From Collybia mongolica (Eukaryota; Basidiomycota; Agaricomycetes; Agaricales; Clitocybaceae): a stretch of 64,000 nt of DNA. The stretch is from assembly GCA_013420905.1 (NCBI GenBank), contig JAAXNY010000005.1, positions 2,356,001-2,420,000 of the forward strand, read 5' to 3'. The notes below the pieces were generated by a model. The model had not been told where the DNA came from. It saw only the letters and a program-made list of their open reading frames with translations, and did not search any database. Positions 1 through 10,432 of this stretch are shown here, piece by piece. Numbering within the stretch: position 1 is the stretch's first letter; each line of letters begins with the position of its first letter. Made by a program: the position numbers and the translations under genes.

Positions 1-177
1 GATGGGCGCGGCAACGGATACGATTCGGGTATGTCAGTGCCACCACGCATGGATAACCCATACGGAGGTTATTCAAGTAACCCTGTTACACCCCAAAGTG
101 CAATACCTCCGCAAGCGCGAAGAGGGCGAGGGCATGATGAGGAAGGTGGAGGTGGGGGATATTCGCGAGCCATGTAA
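1..177 (+). CDS. C-terminal end of an unknown Gly/Arg-rich protein (partial)
   Basis: The window opens inside an open frame that runs 58 codons to a TAA stop at 175-177. The visible tail is low-complexity: rich in Gly, Pro, Ser and Arg, with an Arg-Gly run and a Gly-Gly-Gly-Gly stretch just before the end. No domain can be recognised from so short a piece. Coding is inferred from the open frame and a composition typical of disordered fungal C-termini. The frame cannot be extended because the sequence starts here. It is convergent with VTI1, whose stop is about 250 bp away. Confidence 0.5.
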   Translation, partial: DGRGNGYDSGMSVPPRMDNPYGGYSSNPVTPQSAIPPQARRGRGHDEEGGGGGYSRAM

Positions 178-425
178 TTAAGTGGTCTTTCTTCTTTTTC
201 TCTTTTTGGAACGCTCCAGTCCACGTTCTCTTACCCTACCTCTGGATAGCGACCTTTTGGGTGATACTTGTATAACATTTCGTATGATAATGGCTGGCTA
301 TAGATTGTGTCGAATTAGCGTGATTCATGAACCTCAGATCACACTAGCGCGCCAAATGAATGAATAAGTTATCTACGACATATATTATATCTGTACTCAT
401 GACACCACTAGAGATGACGTCTATC

Positions 426-1335
426 TTAACTTAATTTCTCCCATATAACTATCCCAATGAGCAAGACAAGAATAATGATGATGGCGGCTGTGACAGCCCG
501 TTGCTTGTACATCCTAGACGGAGAAACCGTTAAAAGATTCTGTTAGAAAGGGTTGGCCTTTGTCAGCTAACAAGGGACAATGCGCACTGCCTGATCATCT
601 TCTTCAATATACTAGAAGCGCGATCGATGGATGAATCCGCCGTGTTCAACTGCACAGGCTTGAACTTGAATGGAACAAAAACAAACATATATGGTGACAT
701 ACAGTGCCTCTAGCGTTCTCTATTTGTTCACGCTGAGTCCGTAGATTCATCAGAATATCGGCACCTTGAGATTCAGTTTCCAGAGCAATCCGTTGAGAGT
801 CTTGTAACCGTCTCGTGCCATCTTCAAGTAATGCAGTACTGGTGAGCAGACGTGTCCGGTCATTGTTGGATCCATAGGGCTCGTCCGACGTTGCAAATGG
901 TTGGGAGGATGACAGTAAGTCTGAGCGTGCAGCTTGAGCATTCTGCTCCTTCAATAGTTTCTTGTACCGTGACAGATCCGCTTTCGCACTACGAAGGCGA
1001 GTATGATATTGCGCGCGCACGGACTGAGGGATCCCTTGAATTTCTATTTCCATCTGAGAGATCTGCAACGTTCCCGATAATTTAGGTGCCGCAAGGGTAT
1101 ATGATCATAGCGTACCATTTCGTCTGCCTCGTCCAGTTCCATCTCCACCCGCCTCAGGACAGTTTTACGCTGGTCTGTTGCACATTTATGCTCCTCCAAC
1201 CTGAACTATGAACGAAGAAGACTTGCCACTATGGTCATCACCGCTGCCACCTTCGAGTTTCTCCCGTATAGTGTCGATGAATTGTTGGAAGTCTTGCTCA
1301 TAGGAGTCAAAGAGGGAAGTCGGGGAGCTGTTCAT
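426..1335 (-). CDS. VTI1: Vti1-family v-SNARE (Qb-SNARE)
   Basis: Tail-anchored SNARE for Golgi, endosome and vacuole fusion. The first exon (start at 1335) encodes MNSSPTSLFDSYEQDFQQF and the acidic three-helix N-domain. The next exons carry RKTVLRRVEMELDEADEM and then the long frame beginning ISQMEIEIQGIPQSVRAQYH. The SNARE helix (NLRTQREQIENARG, then LNTADSSIDRASSILKKMIR) precedes a C-terminal membrane anchor rich in Ile, Val and Leu ending WEKLS. The first intron works in frame if the acceptor is the CAACAG just before the DQRK codons; a nearer AG would break the frame. The last intron uses a GTGCGC donor (MIR-Q-MYKQR). It is divergent from EMC3, with 154 bp between the start codons, so the two probably share a promoter region. 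Confidence 0.93.
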
Positions 1336-1489
1336 AATGCCGTATTAGTTACGTTCCGCCAGGGAGTCCGAGAGGAAAAGAGAGGTATTTGTACAGAAGG
1401 GTGCGCTGCGCACACAAGGACGAATTTTGTTGTGGCGGTGAAACCAGAAGTGATCGTGTCCGGCGCTAATTCTTTGTCTTCCCGCAACC

Positions 1490-2584
1490 ATGTCGAACTC
1501 AGCGTACGTTTCATTCACCCTCACTTACAGTATACCCCCACCTTCTGTTTACTTATTAATACTTCCTTTCATAGTGCATCGCTGTTTCTTGACCCCCAGA
1601 TTCGGGACTGGGTTTTGTTTCCAATTACCCTTGTCATGGTCTGTCCTGTCACGACTGCCATTTATTTTGTGCGAATCTTCTACTTAAGAGAATCCTAATA
1701 GATCTTGGTTGGAATTTTGCGGCACTACATTGTGCTTCTCCTTCAATCACCTCCCAAAAAACTGCCTCGAACTGCCATCCGCGAACAGTGAGTCAGGGCA
1801 ACAGCATCACTCATGTATCGCAATAACTCTCAACCAGGCGCGCGCTTGTGCGGTCCCAGATCCTACGTGCCACATCGTCCAACTCACCTATTCCTCCACC
1901 ATTCTACATCTCGATCTCACGACACCTGTCCGAGGCATTTGAAGTAGGAACCTTCCTCAAGGACGGCCCACCCAAAGGTGACGCAGCCCCCGTTCCACCA
2001 AATCCTATGGACCCTGCCGCTATGGATGGAATGATGTCTGGAATGAAAACACAGATGGTGATGATGGTTCCCCAAATGGTCATCATGGGCTGGATTAATT
2101 TCTTCTTCCAAGGTTTTGTCCTCAGTAAGTGCCGCTTTAAGTTACTAAACAAAAGCTAATGCTTGCTGTGCAGTCAAGCTACCCTTTCCTTTGACTTTAG
2201 GGTTCAAGTCAATGCTGCAGCGGGGTATCGAAACCCCTGATATGGACGTCCGATGGGTGTCTTCGTTGTCTTGGTATTTTCTCAACTTCTTTGGGCTTAA
2301 CGGCCTATACCGCCTCCTCCTAGGTGGAGACAATTGTGCGTCCTCCATAACTTCGCGTTCCATCATTTCTCAAAGTTTCATCAGCCGCCGACTCGTCCCG
2401 TGATATGACCGCTTCACCGTTTGCCAATGCAGGCGCAACGCAAGCTGGACCTCAAGATTATCATAAGCTGTTCAAGTCAGAAAGAGATAACCTTGCATTT
2501 TCTGAGGGGTTGTACTCTTGGGTCGGAGAGGATGTAGAAGACAGAGTCCTTCGCAGATACGCTAAACCCCCCCAGCTTAAATAG
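1490..2584 (+). CDS. EMC3: ER membrane protein complex subunit 3
   Basis: Core subunit of the EMC insertase, which places tail-anchored and multi-pass proteins into the ER membrane. It belongs to the YidC/Oxa1/Get1-like DUF106 family. The order is a short first exon (MSNSA), then [17 protein letters not shown] (first membrane helix), a cytosolic coiled stretch ending [19 protein letters not shown], a Met-rich segment ([20 protein letters not shown]), the second helix [12 protein letters not shown], the conserved [19 protein letters not shown], and the third helix [24 protein letters not shown]. Five introns join in phase (donors near 1504, 1638, 1789, 2125 and 2335). The protein is about 280 residues, as in other fungi, and ends [10 protein letters not shown] before TAG. 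Confidence 0.95.
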
Positions 2585-2874
2585 ATTTGGGAGATGACCT
2601 AAATATTGAAACCTCAATATCTACAGTCTGATGCGTACAGCTACATTCGCAACGGGTTGGGGCATGTAGTTCAGAGGTTGCGAGCTGACACCGCATATTG
2701 TCATCATATGATCAAGTCATACCCTGTTCGTATATACCAATGGAAGTTGATCAGAGGAAAAGGAATGATAACAAGTATGACTGTATGATGTTTGAGTGAC
2801 GAGGTTATGAAGGTAGGTCGTGAGCGGAACCCACAATTTACGGTGGTCACCAAAACAAACAGATACGCCCGCTG

Positions 2875-3733
2875 CTATACCAACCCGTCATACAATGATA
2901 ACGCCTAGATGGAGAATAGCTTATTGTGGGTGGGAGCAGAGGATGTGTCGTACACTTACTTGTACGATCGTTGGGTCCTGTTTGCTTCCTTCTACAAATT
3001 CTTCGTATGTCAGCTTCGCATCCTTGTCCCTGTCCATATTCCTAAAGATTTTGTCCACACGCTATGTACGAAAGGTTAGACGCCAGTAGAGCATAATCAA
3101 CAACGAGCGCCTGCCTTTTCGGGTGTGTCTTCATCTGAAGGAAGCTTGACCATTTCTCCAGTCATCTTGTATATCGATTGAACAATTTGCAGCATCTCGT
3201 CATATGTAATGGTGCCATCTTTATCTATGTCGTAGAGTTGGAAGGCCCCTGTTTGGATGGTGTGAACGGTGCATGTCATCGCGAAGCAAAAAGGCAAACG
3301 AACGAACATTTGAGCTTCTCTTCTAATCGTCCGCGGCTAGTAACACTTAATGCACATATGAATTCTTTAAAGTCAATGGTGCCGTTCTTGTTCTCATCGA
3401 ACACATTGAAGACATAATCAGCAAATTCAGCGGGGTCGCCAAAGGGGAAGAACTGCTTGTATATCCGACTAAATTCGGCCTTGTCGAGCTGACCGGAAGG
3501 ACAATCCTTACGGAAACCCTTGTACCTGTTCTCGTGGTGAGGAACGTCAGGAGAAGCGGTTGATTGTGGACTTGGAACTAACCATTGTTGAAGCTCTTTC
3601 TTATCGACTGAGATAAGATATAATTTAAGTGGTGTTTGTGGGGGGCCAAACGATCGGACAGGGACGCACAATACGTATTTTTCTGGAGGTCGGCGAGTTG
3701 GTCGGGAGAGAGTTTGCTCTGTGATTTGCCCAT
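2875..3733 (-). CDS. NCS1: Frequenin / neuronal calcium sensor 1
   Basis: EF-hand calcium sensor; fungal homologues (Frq1/Ncs1) bind and activate the phosphatidylinositol 4-kinase Pik1 at the Golgi. The start codon at 3733 gives [18 protein letters not shown], with Gly2 and Ser6 forming an N-myristoylation signal. EF-hands are visible as [28 protein letters not shown] and [13 protein letters not shown]; the first EF-hand is degenerate, as in the family. The terminal exon encodes ALSLYDGLV then TAG, close to the family C-terminus. Total length is about 190 residues over several exons, matching the family. A compact, apparently intact gene. Confidence 0.94.
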
Positions 3734-4235
3734 GGCAGTCGAGAGAAAGAGGCGATGGTGGGGGAGACCGGATTAGCGCTATTGCCGCATCGCTTGAACC
3801 GAAGGCTGTACAGCTTCTGCGAGGCTACTTATTAAGGGCAACCACAGGGCAGAAAAAATACTATCGGGGCATCTCCGCAATCGAATCAAAGAACTGACAG
3901 CCAAGGAGATAAAGATTGGATAGATTGGGTAGGAGTTGCCAAGTTGGGCGAGCTGGGCCTTGCAGCGTGTTCGTTGTTGGGCATGAGGAGCGACGAAAGA
4001 GTCGATATTCGCCGACTCGTGGCCTTTTGAGCAGGATATAAGTCTGACAGAGCAGATTGCTGCCATCTCTGTGTCAGTTTCCCCCCACATTGTCGTCTCG
4101 CAAAGTCATGGCTCGCAGTAACCGACCGATCACCAACGCAGGCAGGGAACCACATGCTGATCCTGCCACCTTCTCTCTCAACTACAAACACACCCCTTTC
4201 ACCCTCCTTCATCTACAACTCCTTCCCTGCCAGCA

Positions 4236-5747
4236 ATGTGTTACGCTTACGGTTCCATCGACCAGGCCGTCAATGCCTGCCCTATGTGCAAAGTATTTCC
4301 CCATACTAGGTCTATCATTATCCCTACCCCTACTCGTCCTGAGCGCCCACTCACCCTGCTCCTGCTCTCCAGGTGTCCCCACCAACGCGATATATGTCGC
4401 AACCGCACACTCCATCCTCGCATTGACGTGCTTTTCCTCAAGAATGCTGAAGGTAATCATCAGGCTGGTATTATCTCTTCCATGTTATACTGAGGCAGGT
4501 TGGCCTGGTCAGTGGATTCTTTCAATGGATGCGGGTATTGTAAAGTATGTATATCCTTTCTTTCCCATGTTCGTTTCTCACAACACTGCACACAGTGGGC
4601 CCGCACCAGTCCTCCTCCCAAACAAGCAGGCTATCACAACCCTGGGTGGCCCGGATGCTGTCGCCCACCCACCATCAGTGAACATCGTATGATCCAAGCC
4701 GCTGATTGGCGTTCTGTCAGTATTATCCACCAAGTGCCGATGCCACCAGAGATAAAGGCCGCTTTAGATAGCCTTGGATCTAGGGGAAGCCTCGTGCCAG
4801 TATTATCTAACAGCGGTGCACGCACTGGTACTGGGTCGAAGGGATCTATGCCTGGCTTTGATCGTAGAAACAGTGGGAACTCGAGTCCCAGGTCGGGTTC
4901 GGTGTCGGGGAGGACTGCATCTATGTCCATCTCTGGAAAGGCACGAGGGAGCAGCCCAAAGCAAGTAATTGCAGCTCTAAGCAATAACCTTTCCCGCACC
5001 TCCAGCGGAAATGCAATATCCACGTCTGTTCCATCATCGTCTTCTATGGAACAACACCACAACCATCGCCGTCAGGCTCTGCTGGATCCCGCGGAAAAGC
5101 GCAGCGAGGGGCCCCACTCATCTCAATCTTCTCCGAGTCGTAAAAGTGTTGACTTGGAATTCTCTGGTACTCCGAAACGTAATTCCAGCCGAGGCCCGTC
5201 AGTAACTCCTGCTACTCCATCCGTGTCGTTATCCAAGGTTGTGGTGAACAGCCGTCCACAGGCCTCTGTTAGACGCCGCAACTCCATCTCCAGTTCCAAT
5301 ACTCCTGTTGCAAAATCTTCACCTCCTCAACCACGTCTGTCCGATCGCCCCTCGTTTGTAATACCGCGAGCTCCAAGGAAGGAGGGGGACATATTGTCAA
5401 GCGCTTCAAGCAGTAGCGGGAGTAGCGACGGAATGGGGTCCATGACTGACAGCACCATCACCTCGGATGGAGGATTCACTGATTACCTTTCTGATGAATC
5501 CGAGGCTGAGCTTCAACGACAGGCGGAGGCACGAGCAGCCCTCGTTGCACAAAATCAAGCGGAGGAACTCGAGTTCAAGGCCGCTCGCCAGCAGCTTGCC
5601 CATGTTGACTTGCGTCCACCAAGGTCATGGAATCCGACAAATATTACGAATAATACCACCACACGATTACCATCGGGGCGTGGAACTACCTTCCTCGGGC
5701 GGAGTGTTCCCATAGCTATGGCACATGTTGCCCAAACACGAGGATGA
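4236..5747 (+). CDS. Uncharacterised Cys-rich N-terminus / Ser-rich C-terminus protein
   Basis: I do not recognise a named family. The first about 100 residues are unusually Cys-rich: a start MCYAYGSIDQAVNACPMCK, then CPHQRDICRNRTLHPRIDV, then CGYCKWARTSPPPKQAGYH and PGWPGCCRPP. These pairs suggest a metal-binding or disulfide module. From about 4690 to the stop the frame is one long Ser/Pro/Arg-rich disordered region with many SSP and RxxS sites, plus a short acidic then Ala/Glu helical stretch near the end (EAELQRQAEARAALVAQ). The introns near 4450-4490 and 4540-4597 join in phase. The junction after MCPMCK is uncertain (a 51-nt intron at 4293-4343, or none). An ATG at 4108 lies in another frame. 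Confidence 0.6.
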
Positions 5748-6060
5748 TAAGAGGAATTATAGGACGGGGTTGAAGACGGTGTTTTGATTCATATGCTACA
5801 TCTTCGTTTTCACTCTCAAACATATTTGGGCTTATTCTGTACGTCTTCAAAATGGACAGCTATCAACTGTATCACATTGCATATGCTATGGAACTGAGTA
5901 TCATGTTTGATGTTGTGGCTGAGTTACTATCGGATAATTGAAGCCCAGTGACAGCCAACCACACGTTGTTTCGGTGTTGTGCCCAAGTCCTAATCTGGAC
6001 ACTAGCCATGAACTCACACCTTTAAAGAACGTCCTCTCTCCTTCCTCCTCCCTCTTCTCC
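5748..6060. other. Intergenic region without recognisable gene
   Basis: About 310 bp between the stop of the Ser-rich gene and the start of the PROPPIN gene. The second half (from 5938) is open in frame with the PROPPIN and contains an upstream ATG. That part is low-complexity, shows no similarity to the blade structure, and more likely is leader. No motif stands out. Confidence 0.5.
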
Positions 6061-7626
6061 ATGAATCTAGGCCGCCATTCAATAACTCCGACTAAGCCAG
6101 TACATATATTTGACGCCCGTTTTGACCCCGATTGCAAGATATTCACCACCTCAACCCCCGCTGGATTTGCCGTTTATAATGTATCACCTCTCAAGCTACT
6201 TCGAAAACGCGGTCGGTTTAAATTCTTTCCATCCTGCGCTACCTTTCGTTCAAACACAATTTCCAGAACTTACTGGAGGAACGCTTTCTGCGGTTGTACC
6301 ATTACATACGTCAAACCTTCTCTTCCTTCTCGGTGGAGGTCGGAGCCCACTTTATCCTCCAAATAAAGTAATATTATGGGACGATGCCCTTGGTTGTGAG
6401 GTTGCGGAACTCGAGTTCAGAGAGAGAGTGAGGGGCATTGTCTGTAGACGTGGATGGCTAGCTGTGGCCCTCCGGCGTCGGGTCGTGGTGTTTGAACTTG
6501 GACAGCAGGTTACAAGGTACGGGGAGTGGGACACCTGTGATAATCCCAAAGGTAAGCACACCTTTTCTCCCATGTTCCCATCTTCATGCTGTCTTTTCCA
6601 AGAATGAGAGCAGTATAGTCATCTTGTCTTTCTCTCAGGTTTACTTGCGATGGCAACAGGCCCATATGCAACGCTTTTGGCGATTGCAGGACGCCAACTG
6701 GGCCATGTACAACTTGTGCACCTCCCTCCCTGCCCTTCACCTGCACCAACTGGCCCGCCCTCCTCAATTCCTCCTCAGAAGCCGCCGCCCCCGCCTTCGA
6801 AACACCCCGTGTCTATCATTGCAGCTCATACAACAGCTCTTACAACACTCTCACTACCACCTTCCGGGCGTTTACTGGCGACTACGTCATCAAGAGGGAC
6901 TCTTGTAAGGGTATGGGACGCTCTGTCGGGGAAACAAGTGAAGGAATTCCGGAGGGGTACAGATAAAGCTGACATATATGGGGTGGCCTTTCGTCCAGAT
7001 GAGAGAGAGCTGTGCGTGTGGAGTGACAAAGGCACGGTTCATGTTTTCACCCTAGTGGATTCAGGCGCATCGTACGTAAAAAAAATTGAATGGTTCTTCT
7101 TTTCCTTCAACTAAATGTGCGCAGAAATCGACAATCATCATTCTCTCCCCTTGCGCCATTTATTCCGCTTCCGAAATATTTCGAGTCGGAGTGGTCATAT
7201 GCCCAATACAGAATACCTGTTCAATCTTCGCACATTTCTATCTCAGCATCCTCTTCACGATCACCAATGGGTGACATTCCTGACGAAGAACGCTGTGTCG
7301 TGGGCTGGGTGGAAACGCCAATGGATGTCGAATCAGGCCATGGACCCAAGACAGAACATCAGCTTATTGCCTTGACTTATACTGGAGGCTGGTACCGCCT
7401 TTCGTTGCCTCAATACGAAAATTCCACTTCGCCATCCACACTCAGCACAACCGGGCCATCACCGACGCCGCCATCTCGGCCCCGTACATCGAGTGGGTCA
7501 TCAGTTCGTAGTCGGTCGGAGAAGGGGAAGGAGAAGGAGAAGGAACGAGGTAAAAATGATAAAGGGACATCCGAGTGTGTGTTGCAGGAATTTCGGAGGT
7601 ATGGTAGATGGGATGGTTGGGGTTAG
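6061..7626 (+). CDS. HSV2: PROPPIN (Hsv2/WIPI3-4 type), PI3P-binding beta-propeller
   Basis: Seven-bladed WD40-like propeller that binds PI3P and PI(3,5)P2 on endosomal and autophagic membranes. The diagnostic FRRG motif is present in KQVKEFRRGTDKADIYGVAF, followed by the family's PKYFESEWSYAQYRIP segment of the last blades. Exons join in phase: the intron near 6213-6262 (donor GTCGG), the intron after NPKG, and the intron near 7074-7125 (A-rich start). The loop between 6740 and 6800 is strongly Pro-rich, and a long Ser then Lys/Glu-rich insertion occurs around 7430-7560. Yeast Hsv2 is more compact, so these are lineage insertions. I chose the ATG at 6061 because the propeller begins right after it; an in-frame ATG at 5938 would add 41 low-complexity residues. 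Confidence 0.88.
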
Positions 7627-7873
7627 GCTCAAGTTCTTGACAGCATGTTTTTTCAAATGATTTTGGTCCAGGACTTCTCAGTCACATCTTCGTATTATAC
7701 CTCATCATGCATTATTACTACTGTTTCTTGTCTGTACATTCCACATATCATACATACCGATCGGCTAGTCTCGTTGGGGATGATACGCCAGACAGACATT
7801 TTGATCAAATTGCATGTTGTCACACGTTTTGGTGCATTGTCAAGTGCCCCAAGGTCGGACCTCAACCATATTC

Positions 7874-8213
7874 ATGGAGAATCCACACGCAGAACGTCAA
7901 GCCGTCCTTCTAGAGCGCATTCTCAAAAATACGGTATACGCCTTTCTCAACCGCCCCGTCACGCTACTGCCAGCTGATGCTGTCCCCAGTCAAAATGTAC
8001 TGAGATGGTGATGGAGCTCAACCACTGCATTGAAGTGAGTTACTGCGAATTAATCATCTGAATCTCACAATAGACAAATCTTGTCAGGAAATCTTGCGGG
8101 CGAATGCCTATGTCAAGACAGCTGCTGATTTGGCAACTAAATATCGGAAGAATGTTCAATACAATTTGGAAGCGACGCGTGGAAACGAAGCAGTAGAAGG
8201 AAATCAAACATGA
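7874..8213 (+). CDS. DAD4: DASH/Dam1 complex subunit Dad4
   Basis: Small coiled-coil subunit of the ten-protein DASH ring that couples kinetochores to microtubules. Three exons give MENPHAERQAVLLERILKN, then CTEMVMELNHCIE, then EILRANAYVKTAADLATKY ending in TGA at 8211. The start MENPHxE is the signature of Dad4 orthologues. The length, about 70-75 residues, matches the family. The introns (GTATAC...CCCCAG and GTGAGT...TGTCAG) are canonical and phase-consistent. No single exon exceeds about 120 bp, so simple open-frame scans miss this gene. Confidence 0.9.
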
Positions 8214-8389
8214 ATCTCATAAAATACACGTCGTTTGTGAGGGAGCTTATTGGTACAGATACGGTTTTCCAGTTCGATGCGTGACTGTCTATGTTTGTAC
8301 AGCTTTGGGTGACAATAATTGGCTGTGGATGAGTCGGAAAGGGCTCTTCCTCTTCTGAACTACTTTATCGAAATTCGCAAAGACACTGA

Positions 8390-10272
8390 ATGGCGGTAAC
8401 CTCCATTGGAAGCCCTGTCGGACCAAGTAAGACCACATGTGGATACTGTTCGCCGCCTGGTAAAAGGAGCACCGATCAATCAAGTTATCATTCAGCGGGC
8501 CTGGACGCGAGGCTACTCTCATGTGAGGTGGGCTGCCTCGCTAAGTATCCTCGAGTGAGTATTTACGTTGCATGTCACGACATGAAGGTATATCAGAAGA
8601 TGATTGACCGTGGATGGCGGCGTTCCGGTGATTACCTTCTATCTTGTGTGTGATAGCCACTAAATTATAATGTATTTTGCACAAACAGGTACGTGGTGTT
8701 ACAAGCCCGATCTACGGATGTCCTGTTGTCCACAGTATACAATAAAGTATCAATATTCATCGTGTCGCTTCACTGTTTCTCAAACGTGACCGGGACTGAT
8801 AGGTTGGATGCTCTAAAATTCAAGCCTACTAAGAGCCACCGAAAGTTGCTGAATCGGTATGTTTATTCTCATTTTACGAAGCGGACTACACAAAACAGTC
8901 AAGTTGGAACCGGTTTATTATGTCCGGTAAAGAGAGAGAAGCTGAAACGTATGTTTCTCAGCGTGTATGATAAAACACTGTGATCAAGAACTTGTTGTAG
9001 ACCAGCACTGAAGTCAAAGGCTATCCCCACATTTTCATTGAGCACGACTGTCCATGCAGCTGAAGTTGGGTTTTATGGTGGAGCAAAAACTCCTAAACAC
9101 CAATTTGAGGTGAGCCTGGTGTTTGGCACACCGAGGCCACCGCTTAACAAAAGTCATTCAGACAAGTCTGGAACCTTCTTCGTATACTTTGGAAAAATAC
9201 AATCTCTACAAAAAATATCAGGCTCTCATACACAGCGACGAGAAGTCGTCACCGTCTGGTTTTACTAGTTTTCTGGTCGACTCTCCACTCAAGGTCCGTT
9301 CTTTCGTGCTCAGCTTCACTTCAACACTTCTCCTTACTGTGCCTTAGTCAAAATCCATACCTTATCCCTCTACTCCACCAAACCATCTCCCCATTAACTA
9401 CGGATCGTACCACCAACTTTACAGATTGGATGGCCAGTTGGTAGCCATGGCCGTTCTTGATATTCTCCCTGGCTGTGTGTCGAGTGTTTACTTTATCTAT
9501 GATCAAACTTGGGAAGACTATTCCCTCGGGAAGGTGACACTAGAGTTCTCACCCATGAAGGTGCCATCGCTCATACATTCAAGGTCACAGCTCAGCGCTT
9601 TACGGGAAATATCCCTTGCTCGTGAAATGCAAGAAGCGGGTGCTCCTCAGATGACTTCGCTCTACATGGGTAAGCACCGCCATTCCACAAACCACCTTTT
9701 TATTATAAACAACCTCAATTACCTAGGGTTCTACATTCACACATGCCAAAAAATGCGTTACAAAGGCGAATACTCACCGTCCTACTTGGCCGACCCTGTG
9801 CGTAAAAGTCTCTCACTCCTTGAGTTTATATTGATATAATCGTACATAGGAAACACATGAGTGGTTTCTATTAAGCACCTGTGTCGTAGCCCTCGATATG
9901 TACCGATACGCGTGCTTCTCTCATCCTGAGCACTCGGTTGCCAGTCTTCCAAACGATCTGGAGGGCAGGTGGATGTGTCAATTCTACAAGGAGTCATACT
10001 GATGCCAACCGTAGATGATGAGTCATTATTGGAATCGCTGGACGAGAAAGATGTTGCCCAATTACACGCAGTCACCAACATTACAAAGGAGAGGGTTATT
10101 ATTGCACCAATTAAGGTTTATACCTTTACATCCTTTATTATTATGGATCCCAACTCAATAACCCATACAGACAACTGATGGCTGGAAATATGAGTTCCCT
10201 CGCCTTCAGGTGGCTGCATGTGTGAAAAGCCTGGGTATGGAGGTGTCAAAAGAGATGGCATTTTTGCTGTGA
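8390..10272 (+). CDS. ATE1: Arginyl-tRNA--protein transferase Ate1
   Basis: Transfers Arg from Arg-tRNA to N-terminal Asp, Glu or oxidised Cys, marking proteins for the N-degron pathway. Family landmarks in order: [20 protein letters not shown] (metal/Cys motif), [52 protein letters not shown], then the GNAT-like half with [48 protein letters not shown] and [20 protein letters not shown]. At least ten short introns are needed. Around 9940-10010 the frame shifts: [21 protein letters not shown] reads on to a stop, while [17 protein letters not shown] continues in another frame. Either a very short intron (32 or 47 nt) or a one-base deletion explains it. The C-terminal exon ends VSKEMAFLL. Confidence 0.88.
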
Positions 10273-10417
10273 TACTTTGACTCTTCATTTATTGCTTCTC
10301 CTGTTGTAGATGAATTTAAGAAATTGTGCATTTATTGTGGCACATGGACGTCACATAACGTACTCATAGCGCCATTGCTTTACGGCTTTGGTAATTCTTC
10401 TCTGATTCTTGGGTTTT

Positions 10418-10432
10418 GACAGAATACTTTGT
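10418..10432. repeat. Target-site duplication, left copy (15 bp)
   Basis: GACAGAATACTTTGT, directly followed by the T tract that is the complement of the retrotransposon's poly(A) tail. An identical copy lies at 13525-13539 on the other side of the element. The last T is shared with the tail, so the true length is 14 or 15 bp. Confidence 0.93.

Noticed and set aside
1194..1260. Apparent frame break between the first two exons of VTI1
   Set aside because: A canonical GT donor in phase 1 with the CAACAG acceptor just before the DQRK codons restores the frame, so no error is needed.
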